From assembly GCF_014694315.1 (NCBI RefSeq), contig NZ_JAAOXD010000004.1, positions 161,967 through 225,966 of the forward strand: a DNA stretch of 64,000 nucleotides, read 5' to 3'. Under the pieces are notes generated by a model that ran no database searches, was not told the DNA's origin, and saw only the letters and a list, made by a program, of their open reading frames with translations. Every line of letters starts with the position of its first letter. Position 1 is the stretch's first letter. This DNA comes from Arthrobacter ipis. Lineage in GTDB: Bacteria; Actinomycetota; Actinomycetes; Actinomycetales; Micrococcaceae. The translations under genes and the position numbers were made by a program. Shown here piece after piece: positions 48,021-57,405 of the stretch.

Positions 48021-48968
48021 TCACAGCACCGCCGTCAGGACGCTGCCGGTGCTGATGTATGAACGCAGGTTCGCGAGGGTCAGTACGGCCATATCGGCCC
48101 GAGTCTCGTGGGTGCCGCTCCCCAGGTGGGGTAGGAGGACGACGTTGTCGAGGCTGAGGAGGTCCTCTGGAACCTTCGGCTCGTCCGCGAAGACATCCAG
48201 CCCTGCGCCAGCCAGCCGGCCGGCCAGAAGGGCAGCCACGAGGGCTTCCTCATCCACGACGGAGCCCCTGGCGATGTTGATCAAGTAGCCCTCGGGTCCC
48301 AGTGCGTGGATGACGTCGGCGCCCACCAGCTTGGCTGAGCCTGGACCTCCCGCGGCAGCCACGATCAGCACATCGCAGCCGGCGGCCAGCTCAACGGGGG
48401 AAGCCGCATACGGGTATGCGACGTCGTCCAACGGATTGCGGCTGTGGTAGCTGATGTCGCAGTCGAAGCCTTCCAGCCGGCGTGCGATGACCCGTCCGAT
48501 TCGGCCCAGACCCAGGATCCCCACTTTCCTGCCGCTGGCCTTGGTGGCCAGCGGGAAGTTGCCCTTCGCGAGCCAGTCGCCGCGGCGGACGTAGCGGTCA
48601 GCCGTGCTGACTTTGCGCAGCACGTCCAGATAAAGGGCGACGGCGATATCCGCCACGCAGTCATTGAGGACATCTGGCGTGTTGCTGACGGTGATGCCGC
48701 GTTCGGCAGCCTGGGCAACGTCTGTGGTGTCATAGCCGACGCCGAAATTGATGACGGCGCGCAGGTTGGGCAGAGCGCTCATCAGGTCCGCCCCGACGCC
48801 GAACTTCCCGGACGTCACGACGACTTCGAAGGCCCGGCCGTGCACCCGCAGGAACTCCTCCTGCCCGGCGGGGTCATCGGGGAGCCGGACGGCTCCATAT
48901 TCTTCCGTGATTGATTCTTGGACGGTTGGCATGAGGGGTCCGACCTGCAGGACGGCGATGCTCTTCAT
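48021..48968 (-). CDS. D-2-hydroxyacid dehydrogenase (glyoxylate/hydroxypyruvate reductase-like)
   Basis: A 315-residue NAD(P)-dependent oxidoreductase. Rossmann motif VGILGLGRIGRVIARRL at about 149-165, catalytic Arg in NIARGSVVDEEALV, Glu in DVFADEPKVP and His in LLPHLGSGTHETR. Expected to reduce a 2-ketoacid such as hydroxypyruvate, glyoxylate or a tartronate-pathway intermediate. The ATG at 48968 lies seven bases after the -10-like hexamer of promoter B, which would give a leaderless message. Confidence 0.9.
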   Translation of the reverse strand: MKSIAVLQVGPLMPTVQESITEEYGAVRLPDDPAGQEEFLRVHGRAFEVVVTSGKFGVGADLMSALPNLRAVINFGVGYDTTDVAQAAERGITVSNTPDVLNDCVADIAVALYLDVLRKVSTADRYVRRGDWLAKGNFPLATKASGRKVGILGLGRIGRVIARRLEGFDCDISYHSRNPLDDVAYPYAASPVELAAGCDVLIVAAAGGPGSAKLVGADVIHALGPEGYLINIARGSVVDEEALVAALLAGRLAGAGLDVFADEPKVPEDLLSLDNVVLLPHLGSGTHETRADMAVLTLANLRSYISTGSVLTAVL

Positions 48969-48974
48969 ATCTGC

Positions 48975-49022
48975 ACCCTAAGGATTTCGATTCATACAGG
49001 TCCAACATGTAAATGGCATGGA
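48975..49022 (-). promoter_or_regulatory. shared-type promoter B (upstream of the hydroxyacid dehydrogenase)
   Basis: On the minus strand TGCC-N9-TTGGAC-N19-TAGGGT, with CCATGC spanning the first block as in copy A. Bases 49000-49032 match 47960-47992 at 24 of 33 positions without gaps. Confidence 0.6.
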
Positions 49023-49278
49023 TCGATGCCCGGAGTGAATTGATACGCCCTCGCCTGCGGAATCACGCGGATTTCCGGATCACGAGGTGGCCGTCACAGG
49101 GCCCTAGTGCGGCCTTGGCCGTCCTGCACGCGCCGCTGATGCCCGGCCAAATCCTTGTGGACCCCCTGGACCTCAATTAGCTTGAGTCCAGCGCGGCCCC
49201 AAGCACCTGATCCCCATGGGCAGTTCCACCAGCGCAGGACCAGCCGCTGCCGCAATCACCCGATCCGGAGGAAATACA
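49023..49278. other. promoter region of the ABC importer operon
   Basis: No gene is seen. I could not find a TTGGAC-type box on the plus strand here. GGAGGAAA at about 49267-49274 is the ribosome-binding site of the solute-binding protein. Confidence 0.45.
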
Positions 49279-50838
49279 ATGACGTCTTCTTCAAAGCTTC
49301 CCTTTGCCGCAGCCATGCTCAAGTGGCCGGCACTCGCCTCCGTCGCAGTGCTGGGCCTGAGCGGCTGCTCAGTGGCCAACTCCGACGCAGCCGCCCCCTC
49401 CTCGAACACGGTGCGCGTGGTCCTCGGACAGGAACCGCCCACCCTGGAAGCCTGTGAGTCGAACCTGACCTCCACCGGCGTTGTGGTGCGCTCGAACGTC
49501 ACCGAGCCACTGATTGAAAGGAACCCCAAGACGGGCGAACTCGAACCGAAGCTCGCCACCGAATGGAAAGCCACGAGCCCTACCGAGTGGACGCTGAAGC
49601 TGCGTGAAGGCGTGAAGTTCCAGGACGGCACGCCGTTCAACGCCGAAGCCGCCGCCTTCACCATCAACAGGGCAGTCAACTCCAAGCTCGGCTGCAACGT
49701 GGAGGGCTACGTGTTCGGCGATGCCGACCTCAAAGTGAAGGCCGTGGACGCCACCACGCTGACCGTCTCCACTCCCGCACCCGATCCCATCCTGCCGCTG
49801 CGCCTTTCTTTCCTCGAGGTGGTTCCGACGTCGACCAGCACCACCGAGAAGGTCCGCGAACCGATCGGCACGGGCCCCTACAAGATCGAGCAGTGGGACG
49901 CAGGGCAGAAGATCACGCTCTCCACCTGGGACGGCTACTGGGGCGCCAAACCCGCCTACGCCAAGGCCGAATACCAGTGGCGCTCCGAAAGCTCCGTGCG
50001 GGCCGCCATGATCACCAGCGGCGAGGCCGACATTGCCATGGGTCTCAGCCCGGACGACAACATCGGTGATCTTGGCGTCGACTACCCCAACAACGAAACA
50101 GTTGCCCTGCGCCTTGACGGCAATGTTGCCCCGCTCAATGACATCCGTGTCCGCCAGGCCATCAACTACGCCATCGACAAAGAGGGAATCGTGAACTCCC
50201 TCTACCAAGGCAAGCACAAGGTGGCTGCGCAGCTGGTTCCCGAGGGCATCGTGGGCCACAACTCCGCGCTGAAAGCCTGGCCATTCGACCTGGTCAAGGC
50301 CAAGTCCCTCGTTGCCGAGGCCAAGGCCGACGGCGTGGACACTTCCAAGCAGATCTCGCTGGTGGTCCGCAGCGCCCAGTTCCCCAAGATCACTGAACTC
50401 GGCCAGGTCCTGCAGGAGCAGCTCAGCCAGGCCGGCCTCAACGTCAAGCTCAAGATGCTCGAGACCAGCCAGCACCTGACCTACCAGGTCCGTCCCTTCG
50501 CCAAGGACGAAGGCGCAGTGGCGCTGATGACCCAGCACGGCAACCAGGCCGGCGACGCAGCCTTCACCGTGGACCAGTACATGCTGTCCACCGGCGCCCA
50601 GAGCTACTTCGGTACCCCCGAGTTTGACGCCATGATCAAGAAGGCCGATGCGGCGTCCGGCAGCGAGCGGAAGAAGGACTTCGAGGAGATCTTCGCCTAC
50701 CAGAACGACAAGATTGTGCAGTTCGCAAACATCTCGCACCAGACCGGCATCATCGGCAAGGCCAAGTCCGTGAACTACACGCCCAACTCGTCCAGCGGCG
50801 ATGAGCTGCGTGTTTCGGAAATGACGCCGGCAAGCTAG
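49279..50838 (+). CDS. ABC transporter solute-binding lipoprotein, family 5
   Basis: A 519-residue secreted lipoprotein that delivers substrate to the adjacent permeases. The signal peptide ends in a lipobox LSGC (Cys about 30). Family 5 features include LEACESNLTSTGVVVRSNVTEPLIE, WTLKLREGVKFQDGTPFNAEAAAF and IRVQAINYAIDKEGIV-like segment (here VRQAINYAIDKEGIV). The ATG at 49279 has GGAGGAAA upstream; an earlier start at 49216 lacks one. Substrate could be a peptide or a sugar/opine-like solute; the island suggests the latter. Confidence 0.93.
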   Translation: MTSSSKLPFAAAMLKWPALASVAVLGLSGCSVANSDAAAPSSNTVRVVLGQEPPTLEACESNLTSTGVVVRSNVTEPLIERNPKTGELEPKLATEWKATSPTEWTLKLREGVKFQDGTPFNAEAAAFTINRAVNSKLGCNVEGYVFGDADLKVKAVDATTLTVSTPAPDPILPLRLSFLEVVPTSTSTTEKVREPIGTGPYKIEQWDAGQKITLSTWDGYWGAKPAYAKAEYQWRSESSVRAAMITSGEADIAMGLSPDDNIGDLGVDYPNNETVALRLDGNVAPLNDIRVRQAINYAIDKEGIVNSLYQGKHKVAAQLVPEGIVGHNSALKAWPFDLVKAKSLVAEAKADGVDTSKQISLVVRSAQFPKITELGQVLQEQLSQAGLNVKLKMLETSQHLTYQVRPFAKDEGAVALMTQHGNQAGDAAFTVDQYMLSTGAQSYFGTPEFDAMIKKADAASGSERKKDFEEIFAYQNDKIVQFANISHQTGIIGKAKSVNYTPNSSSGDELRVSEMTPAS

Positions 50839-50866
50839 CCCGGACGTCCGGGAGAGAAGGACAGCC

Positions 50867-51796
50867 ATGCTGATCTACTTGAGAAAGCGGATTGTCTCCA
50901 GCGCGCTGCCGCTGGTGGTGGTGATCGTCGGGGTGTTCGCCCTGGCCAGGATGACGGGAAATCCCGCCAGCCTGTACCTGCCCCTGAACGCAACCCAACA
51001 GATGCGCGACGACTTCAGCGCGCGCAACGGCCTGGACCAGCCGCTGCTGGTACAGATGGCCGAGTACTTCGGTGGGGTGTTCCGCCTCGATTTCGGGCAC
51101 TCACTGCGCACCGGGCAGGACGCCGCCGCCATGGCATTTCGCGCCTTCCCCGCCACCCTGCAGCTGGCCACCACCACCATGGTGCTGGCCGTGCTGCTGG
51201 GACTCGTGGTGGGGTGCTGGGCCGCGTTGAAGCCAAACGGCATCGCGGACCGGATCTCAAGTTTTGTCTCCATGGCTGCGGCTTCGATCCCGGACTTCTG
51301 GCTGGCCATCGTGGGTATCTGGGTGTTCGCCATCACCCTGGGCTGGCTGCCGACATCGGGTGTGTCGGGAGCCGGCTCCTGGGTGCTGCCCATCGCCACC
51401 CTGCTCCTGCGGCCATTCGGTGTGCTGGTCCAGATCGTCCGCGGCTCCATGGTGTCCGCGCTCTCGGAGCCCTACATCAAGCTGGCCCGCAGCCGCGGGG
51501 CCGGTGAGCTCCGGGTGGTCACTCACCACGCGCTGCGCAACGCGGCGGCCCCGGCGTTGACCGTGGCCGGCGACCTGACCGTGGGACTGGTCAACGGCGC
51601 CGTCGTGGTGGAGACCATCTTCGGCTGGCCTGGCATTGGAAAGCTCATGATCGATTCGATCCTGCAGCGCGACTTTGCCGTCCTGCAGGCAGCCGTCCTG
51701 CTCACCGCCGTCGCAATCTTCGCCCTGAATATCCTCATCGACATGGGCTATGCGCTACTGGACGCGCGCGTCCGTCCCATCACGGTAAAGGCTTAG
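50867..51796 (+). CDS. ABC transporter permease (DppB type)
   Basis: A 309-residue inner-membrane permease with six helices. N-terminal LIYLRKRIVSSALPLVVVIVGVF, a BPD_transp_1 domain with the EAA-like loop LARSRGAGELRVVTHHALRNAAAP, and VVVETIFGWPGIGKLMIDSI. First of two permeases, 9 bp before the second. Confidence 0.94.
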   Translation: MLIYLRKRIVSSALPLVVVIVGVFALARMTGNPASLYLPLNATQQMRDDFSARNGLDQPLLVQMAEYFGGVFRLDFGHSLRTGQDAAAMAFRAFPATLQLATTTMVLAVLLGLVVGCWAALKPNGIADRISSFVSMAAASIPDFWLAIVGIWVFAITLGWLPTSGVSGAGSWVLPIATLLLRPFGVLVQIVRGSMVSALSEPYIKLARSRGAGELRVVTHHALRNAAAPALTVAGDLTVGLVNGAVVVETIFGWPGIGKLMIDSILQRDFAVLQAAVLLTAVAIFALNILIDMGYALLDARVRPITVKA

Positions 51797-51804
51797 GAGT
51801 AGCC

Positions 51805-52815
51805 ATGCAGACTTCATTGACTGAGGGGGCGGCCGCGGAGCAGCTGCCGGCGGATACCCAGCAACCAGAGGGCAGCAACAAAGCCGGCAAGGAAAGCAAG
51901 CAGAACGGGAAGCTGAACCTGTTCCGGCTCCTGCTCAAGGACCGCTTCGCCACCGTCTCGGCGGTGATCCTCGTGTTCGTTGGCCTGACTGCGATCCTGG
52001 GCCCCGCCCTGATGGGCGACCTGGCCACCAGACAGAACCTGTTGTTCGCCAACAAGGCACCGTTCACGTTTGCGCACGGCTGGGAGTACTTCCTCGGCAG
52101 CGATTCGCTCGGCCGGAGCATGCTGGCCCGGCTGGTGGTGGCCAGCCGCACCACCCTGTCGGTCGCCGTGCCCGCCGTGGCGGTCGCCCTGGTCATCGGT
52201 TCCCTGTGGGGTGTCTGGGCCGGCTACCACCGCGGCTGGCGGGAGAACGTCTCCATGCGCATCGCGGATGTCATCATGAGCTTCCCCTCCCTGCTGCTCG
52301 CCGTCGTCGTGCTTTATGTTTTCAGCCCCAGCGCCGCGAACATCGTGCTGATCCTGGCCCTCACCCGCCTTCCTATATATCTGCGCACCGCCCGCGCTGA
52401 ATCGGCGGAGCTCCAGAGCCGGACGTTTGTGGATGCTGCCCGGACGTTCGGGGCCAAGCCCAGCGCCATCATCGTCCGGCACGTCATCCCGGTGGTACTG
52501 CCGACCCTGCTCACGCTGGCCACCCTCGAGTTCTGCTACGTGATGCTCGCCGAATCCTCGCTGAGCTTCCTTGGCATCGGAATCCAGCCGCCGGACGTCA
52601 GTTGGGGCCTCATGGTCTCCCAGGGCCGGCAGTACCTGCAGACCGCATGGTGGCTGTCCATCTTCCCCGGCGCCGCCATCGTGGTCACCACCATAGCCGC
52701 CAACGTCCTCGCCGCCTGGCTCCGAATCGCCACCGACCCGGCCCAGCGCTGGCGCCTGGCCCTTCCCCGCAAGCGGCTGATCGCCCGCATTCCAGTGAAG
52801 GAGACCCAGCCGTGA
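51805..52815 (+). CDS. ABC transporter permease (DppC type)
   Basis: A 336-residue permease partner. A cytoplasmic N-terminal tail rich in Glu/Gln/Lys precedes helix 1. The conserved FLGSDSLGRSMLARLVVASRTTL and the EAA loop VDAARTFGAKPSAIIVRHVIPVVLPTL are present, with SLSFLGIGIQPPDVSWGLMVSQG. The stop overlaps the ATPase start as GTGA. Confidence 0.94.
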   Translation: MQTSLTEGAAAEQLPADTQQPEGSNKAGKESKQNGKLNLFRLLLKDRFATVSAVILVFVGLTAILGPALMGDLATRQNLLFANKAPFTFAHGWEYFLGSDSLGRSMLARLVVASRTTLSVAVPAVAVALVIGSLWGVWAGYHRGWRENVSMRIADVIMSFPSLLLAVVVLYVFSPSAANIVLILALTRLPIYLRTARAESAELQSRTFVDAARTFGAKPSAIIVRHVIPVVLPTLLTLATLEFCYVMLAESSLSFLGIGIQPPDVSWGLMVSQGRQYLQTAWWLSIFPGAAIVVTTIAANVLAAWLRIATDPAQRWRLALPRKRLIARIPVKETQP

Positions 52816-53870
52816 AAACAGCTGCCGAACAAGCGTCCAGCAAGTGCCCCGTCACCGCCGGCACGCCCGCCGTGCAGGCAAAAGCCCGCGACGTCGTCCT
52901 GCAGGTCCGCGACCTCGCCGTGGACATCCGCACCCACCGCGGCACCGTCCGCGCCGTAAACAGCGTGCGATTCGAGGCCCGCGCCGGAGAAACCCTGGCC
53001 CTGCTCGGGGAATCCGGCTGCGGTAAATCCATGACAGCCAAGGCACTGGCCGGCATCATGGACCCTGTCTGCGACCTGGCCGACGGCCAGATCCTCCTCA
53101 ACGGCACCGACCTCGCCGCCCTCAGCCCCAAGGAACGGCTCAAGTTCGCCGGCCCCGGCCTGGGCATCGTCTTCCAGGACGCCCTGACCGCATTGAACCC
53201 CGTATATACAGTAGGAACCCAGCTGGGCGAGGCCTTCCGCATCCACCGCGGCCTGAATGCAAAGCAGGCACGGCTTGAGGCGATCGACCTCATGAAGCGG
53301 GTGGGCATCCCCGAACCCGAATCACGGGTCAACTCCTACCCCCACCAGTTCTCCGGCGGCATGCGCCAGCGCATTCTCATCGCGATGGCCGTGGCCCTCA
53401 ATCCGCGCTTGCTGATCGCCGATGAACCCACCACCGCGCTGGACGTCACCGTCCAGGCCCAGATCATGCAACTTCTCCGGACGCTGCGCGAAGAGGGCCA
53501 GATGGCCGTCATTCTCATCACCCACGACCTGGCGGTGGTCGCGGAGGAAGCGGACTCCGTGGCAGTGATGTATGCCGGCAACGTGGTGGAAAGCGGACCG
53601 GTGTCCGAGGTTTTCGCCGACCCCCGGCATCCCTATACAAAAGGGCTGCTCGAATCAGTGCCCGTCCACCTGGAGCGCGGCGCCCAGCTGAAATCCATCC
53701 CCGGCAGCCCGCCCGAGCTCCACCACATCCCGGCGGGCTGCGTCTACCAGTCGCGCTGCCCGCTGGTCCAGGACATCTGCCGGGCCGAGCGGCCCGCCCT
53801 GCGGGCAGTTGATAACTCACCCACACGCACCGCCGCCTGCCACTTCAGCGAGGAGATCACCAATGCCTGA
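52812..53870 (+). CDS. ABC transporter ATP-binding protein (DppD type)
   Basis: A 352-residue ATPase. Walker A GESGCGKS, signature FSGGMRQRI, Walker B LLIADEPTTALDVT and the His-loop ITHDLAVV are intact. The C-terminal OppD/F tail carries the cysteine cluster CVYQSRCPLVQDIC...CHF. The GTG at 52812 overlaps the preceding stop; the frame extends further upstream but inside the permease gene. Coupled to the next ATPase by overlapping codons. Confidence 0.94.
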   Translation: MKTAAEQASSKCPVTAGTPAVQAKARDVVLQVRDLAVDIRTHRGTVRAVNSVRFEARAGETLALLGESGCGKSMTAKALAGIMDPVCDLADGQILLNGTDLAALSPKERLKFAGPGLGIVFQDALTALNPVYTVGTQLGEAFRIHRGLNAKQARLEAIDLMKRVGIPEPESRVNSYPHQFSGGMRQRILIAMAVALNPRLLIADEPTTALDVTVQAQIMQLLRTLREEGQMAVILITHDLAVVAEEADSVAVMYAGNVVESGPVSEVFADPRHPYTKGLLESVPVHLERGAQLKSIPGSPPELHHIPAGCVYQSRCPLVQDICRAERPALRAVDNSPTRTAACHFSEEITNA

Positions 53871-54888
53871 GCCGCTTCTGGCCATTGACGGCCTGACCAA
53901 GACTTTCCACGTTGCCAAGAGCGCCAGCGGCAACACCCGGCTCAAGGCCCTGGACGGTATCCGCCTGACAGTGGGCCGCGGGGAAACGCTCGGCCTTGTC
54001 GGCGAGTCCGGCTGCGGCAAGTCCACCCTGGCGCGGACCCTGATGATGCTGGAAACGCCCGACGAAGGAACCGTGACGTTTGAAGGTACCAACCCGTTTG
54101 GTCTCCGCGGCAAGGAACTGCTGAACTGGCGGCGGCGGGTGCAGATGGTCTTCCAGGACCCCTTTGCCTCGCTGAACGCCCGCATGAACGCCGCCGACAT
54201 CATCGCCGAACCATGGGCCACCCACCGCAGCCTGTATCCGACGTCGAGGGCACGCGACGCCCGGGTCCGCGAACTGCTGCACATGGTGGGGCTGCGTCCC
54301 TCCGATGCCCGCAAGTCGCCCCAGGAGTTCTCCGGCGGCCAGCGCCAGCGCATTGGCATCGCCCGGGCGTTGGCGCTCAACCCGGACGTCATCATCCTCG
54401 ACGAGCCAGTGTCCGCCCTTGACCTTTCCGTCCAGGCGCAAGTCCTGAACCTGCTCAATGAGCTCCAGAAGGAACTTGGCGTTTCCTACATCTTCATCTC
54501 GCACGACCTGACGGTGGTCCGGCATGTGGCGGACCGGGTGGCCGTGATGTACCTCGGGCGCATCATCGAATCCGGCGCCACAGAGGAGGTCTTTGACCAC
54601 CCCAAACATCCCTACACCGCGGCCCTGATGTCGGCGTCCCCCAAGCTGGACGTCAGCGGAACGCCGCGGGACAGGATCGTTCTCCGCGGCGAGCTGCCCT
54701 CGCCGCTGGATCCGCCGTCGGGCTGCCGCTTCCGGACCAGGTGCTGGAAGGCGCAGGACATCTGTGCCGAAGTACCGCCGGAACCGCAGGTTCTGGCGGC
54801 CCCCGACGGCACCCGGCACGTCGCGGAGTGCCACTTCCCGCTCGATTCCATCAAGGGGCTCACCGGCGCCGCGGCCACCGCCTTGTGA
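53863..54888 (+). CDS. ABC transporter ATP-binding protein (DppF type)
   Basis: A 341-residue ATPase, last gene of the five-gene importer. Walker A GESGCGKST, Q-loop FQDPFASLNARM, signature FSGGQRQRI and Walker B VIILDEPVSALDLS are intact, with the C-terminal CRFRTRCWKAQDIC...CHF cluster. The ATG at 53863 overlaps the previous stop (ATGCCTGA). Confidence 0.94.
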   Translation: MPEPLLAIDGLTKTFHVAKSASGNTRLKALDGIRLTVGRGETLGLVGESGCGKSTLARTLMMLETPDEGTVTFEGTNPFGLRGKELLNWRRRVQMVFQDPFASLNARMNAADIIAEPWATHRSLYPTSRARDARVRELLHMVGLRPSDARKSPQEFSGGQRQRIGIARALALNPDVIILDEPVSALDLSVQAQVLNLLNELQKELGVSYIFISHDLTVVRHVADRVAVMYLGRIIESGATEEVFDHPKHPYTAALMSASPKLDVSGTPRDRIVLRGELPSPLDPPSGCRFRTRCWKAQDICAEVPPEPQVLAAPDGTRHVAECHFPLDSIKGLTGAAATAL

Positions 54889-54922
54889 CGGGTGCAGAGT
54901 ACGCCGTCATCGCCGGGGTGAT

Positions 54923-54956
54923 CTTCCTGGCCGCCTGCCTGCAGGCGGCCAGGAAG
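54923..54956. terminator. perfect 16-bp inverted repeat between convergent operons
   Basis: CTTCCTGGCCGCCTGC and GCAGGCGGCCAGGAAG are exact reverse complements around a 2-nt centre. It sits 35 bp after the ABC operon and 21 bp from the stop of the converging dehydrogenase, so it probably terminates both. T-runs are short (TTT). Confidence 0.8.
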
Positions 54957-54976
54957 TTTCGGTATAAGCGTGCTGC

Positions 54977-56023
54977 TTATTGTGCAGCCGGCAATACTGC
55001 TGGTTCTGTAGCGGGACGGGCCACCAGGTTCACCAGGTCCTCGCCGCGGGCAAGCCGGGCGATATTGGCGGCAATGTCGTCCGCCCGGCGCTCGAACGTG
55101 ATGCGCGCATGCCCGGAATGGTGCGGTGTGAGCACCGTATTCTGCAGTTCCGCAAAAGGCAGCTCGGCGGGCGGGACCGCGCCGTCCGCCGGCAAACCCC
55201 ACCAGACGTCGATGCCGGCCCCGGCGATGCGCCCTTCCTTAAGCGCCGCGTAGAGCGCGGACTGGTCCACCACGGCGCCCCGCGCCACGTTGATGAGCAG
55301 TCCTGTTGCCTTCATGGCAGACAGTTCTGCTGCACCGATCATCCCCTTCGTACCGGCATCCAGCGGCACCGTGACCACGACGACGTCGGACGCGGCCAGC
55401 AGCTCATGGAGCTGCCCGTCCCCGCCCACCCAGTCGAGCCGGACGCCGTCAGGAAGGGAAGCTGCCGGGTTCCGCCGAACGGCCCGGACCTTCATCCCCA
55501 GCGAGCCCGCCACGCGGGCCACCTCGGCGCCGATGGAACCCAGGCCCACCAGTCCCAGCGTCAGGTCGGCAAGGATGGGATGGAAAGGCACGTCGGCGTC
55601 CGTGGCGATGGTTCGCCACTCTCCTCGCCGGAGCGCGCGCTCGGCAACGGCAGCGTTGCGCGACAGCATCAGGGTGACCATGAGGACATGCTCCGCGATG
55701 GGCCGCGCGTGGTGGAAGGTGTTGGCCACCAGGGCCGGGGGCGCCAGCCGGGGGAAACAGATCTTGTCGTAGCCGGCGCCGGTGACGTGGACCAGGCGCA
55801 CCCGGGAGGCCGTCTGGGCCTCCACGGGGCTGAGGGAGGAACAGACGACGACGTCGGCCCCCGCCAGCGCGTCAAGCCGGCGTTCCGGAGTCCAAGCCGC
55901 CGCCATATCCCAGTAGTGAGTGCCGCCGTCGGCCGTTAATTGGTCAGAAAAGCGGCTGATGATGGGGTCGGTGACCACAATCCTCAGGGATTCCATGGCC
56001 GACGAGCCAGCCCCCGCCGTCAC
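54977..56023 (-). CDS. D-2-hydroxyacid dehydrogenase
   Basis: About 348 residues. Rossmann motif LGLVGLGSIGAEVARVAG, catalytic Arg in NVARGAVVDQSALYAAL and His in LTPHHSGHARITFE. The usual Glu region reads WWGLPADGAVPPAELPF, so the Glu-containing loop is altered. I chose the GTG at 56023, whose GTGA overlaps the dehydratase stop; GTG 56026 and ATG 55996 (MESLRIVVTDP) are alternatives. The operon with the dehydratase suggests it acts on the dehydratase product or a downstream keto acid. Confidence 0.85.
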   Translation of the reverse strand: MTAGAGSSAMESLRIVVTDPIISRFSDQLTADGGTHYWDMAAAWTPERRLDALAGADVVVCSSLSPVEAQTASRVRLVHVTGAGYDKICFPRLAPPALVANTFHHARPIAEHVLMVTLMLSRNAAVAERALRRGEWRTIATDADVPFHPILADLTLGLVGLGSIGAEVARVAGSLGMKVRAVRRNPAASLPDGVRLDWVGGDGQLHELLAASDVVVVTVPLDAGTKGMIGAAELSAMKATGLLINVARGAVVDQSALYAALKEGRIAGAGIDVWWGLPADGAVPPAELPFAELQNTVLTPHHSGHARITFERRADDIAANIARLARGEDLVNLVARPATEPAVLPAAQ

Positions 56024-57336
56024 CACCGGGGGCTTTGGAGCTCGTACGACGGGTGGAGCCGCTTCATATAGCCGGTGTCATCCCGGCTCCTGAGCCCGCA
56101 CTCCAGGTACTGGCGGTGCAGGCGTTCCAGGGCGTCACGGTCGACTTCCACTCCGAGCCCAGGACCGGTGGGGACCTGCACGGCACCGTTCGTAAACGTG
56201 AACACGCCGTCGGCAATGACGTCCTCGGAGGAGTCCTTCCAAGGCCAATGCGTGTCGCACGCATAGTCGAGGTTGGGGGTGGCAGCCGCGAGGTGGACCA
56301 TGGCGGCGAGGCTGATGCCCAGGTGGGAGTTTGAGTGCATGGACAGTCCCAGGCCGAACGTCTCAGTGATGCCGGCGAGGGACTGGGTCCGCCGCAGGCC
56401 GCCCCAGAAGTGGTGGTCCGAGAGGATAACGTCGACGGCGCCGGCGGCCACGGCGGGGGCAACATCGGCGAAGCTGACCACGCACATGTTCGTTGCCAGG
56501 GGCATCCCTACCTCGCGGCGGACGGCCGCCATGCCTTCAATGCCCGGCGTCGGGTCTTCGAGGTACTCAAGGACCCCGTGCAGTTCCTTGCCCACCCGGA
56601 TGGAGGTCTCCACCGTCCACGCGCCGTTGGGGTCGATGCGGAGCGGCATGCCGGGGAATTCAACCCTCAGCGCCTGGATGGCGGCAATCTCTTCCTCCGG
56701 CGGGAAGACGCCTGCCTTCAGCTTCAGCGCGCTGAAGCCGTAGCTGTCCACCATTGTCCGGGCTTGCTGAACAATTCCTGCGGGGTCCAGCGCGGCGTCC
56801 CAACTGTCGTCGGCCTGGCCCGGGTGACCTGCCCACTTGTAGAACAGGTAGCCGCTGAACTGGACGGACCCGCGGACGGCGCCTCCCAGCAGGTCGCTGA
56901 CGGGCAGGCCCAGCAGCTTGCCCTGGATGTCCAGGGCGGCGACGTCGAAGGCGGACAGCACGCGGTCAGCGGTGCTCGAGCCCGTGACCATGCCGCCCAT
57001 GCCGTGGCCGCCCTGGACGGTGTCCTGCTCCAGTGCCTGGGCGATCCTGCTGCGCAACGCGTTGATGTTGAACACGTCCGTCCCCGGCAGGACGGAGGCT
57101 GCCAACTGGAGGCGTGCGAGGTGGCCGGCATCGCCGTAGGTCTCGCCGAAGCCCGAGACGCCGGCGTCCGTCTGCACCTCGACGATGGCCCGCAGCGCGA
57201 ACGGCTCGTGCACGCCCACGGTGTTGAGCAGGGGCGGATCCTTGAAGGCCACTGGCGTGATGGAGACGCCGGTGATCCTGGCCTGGTTGAGATTTGCCTG
57301 GTTGACGCGCTGGGCGGGTTCGCATGCCTGGTTCAC
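56020..57336 (-). CDS. gudD: enolase-superfamily dehydratase, glucarate dehydratase-like
   Basis: About 438 residues, matching the GlucD length. It dehydrates a hexarate to 5-keto-4-deoxyglucarate in the family. The catalytic KxK is in ALKLKAGVFPPEEE, metal ligands start at RIDPNGAW, and the catalytic His region is SMHSNSHLGISLAAMVH, all GlucD-type. The GTG at 57336 has AAGGAG upstream; the frame reaches 57450 but through the divergent promoter. Transcribed away from lysR with promoter C. Confidence 0.9.
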   Translation of the reverse strand: MNQACEPAQRVNQANLNQARITGVSITPVAFKDPPLLNTVGVHEPFALRAIVEVQTDAGVSGFGETYGDAGHLARLQLAASVLPGTDVFNINALRSRIAQALEQDTVQGGHGMGGMVTGSSTADRVLSAFDVAALDIQGKLLGLPVSDLLGGAVRGSVQFSGYLFYKWAGHPGQADDSWDAALDPAGIVQQARTMVDSYGFSALKLKAGVFPPEEEIAAIQALRVEFPGMPLRIDPNGAWTVETSIRVGKELHGVLEYLEDPTPGIEGMAAVRREVGMPLATNMCVVSFADVAPAVAAGAVDVILSDHHFWGGLRRTQSLAGITETFGLGLSMHSNSHLGISLAAMVHLAAATPNLDYACDTHWPWKDSSEDVIADGVFTFTNGAVQVPTGPGLGVEVDRDALERLHRQYLECGLRSRDDTGYMKRLHPSYELQSPRW

Positions 57337-57405
57337 TGCGCTGTGCTCCTTGGGTGGGCTGAGCTTTTCGGCCCGTGGGGGTTGATAAAAGCTGCTTTGT
57401 TCACG

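Noticed and set aside
46747..48288. A 513-codon frame antisense to the MFS transporter
   Set aside because: GC-skew shadow of a clear transporter gene; the composition (His/Gly/Glu-rich) is typical of antisense translation.
52602..52812. Longer DppD-type ATPase starting at 52602
   Set aside because: The extension lies inside the permease gene and has a basic shadow composition; GTGA overlap at 52812 is the natural start.
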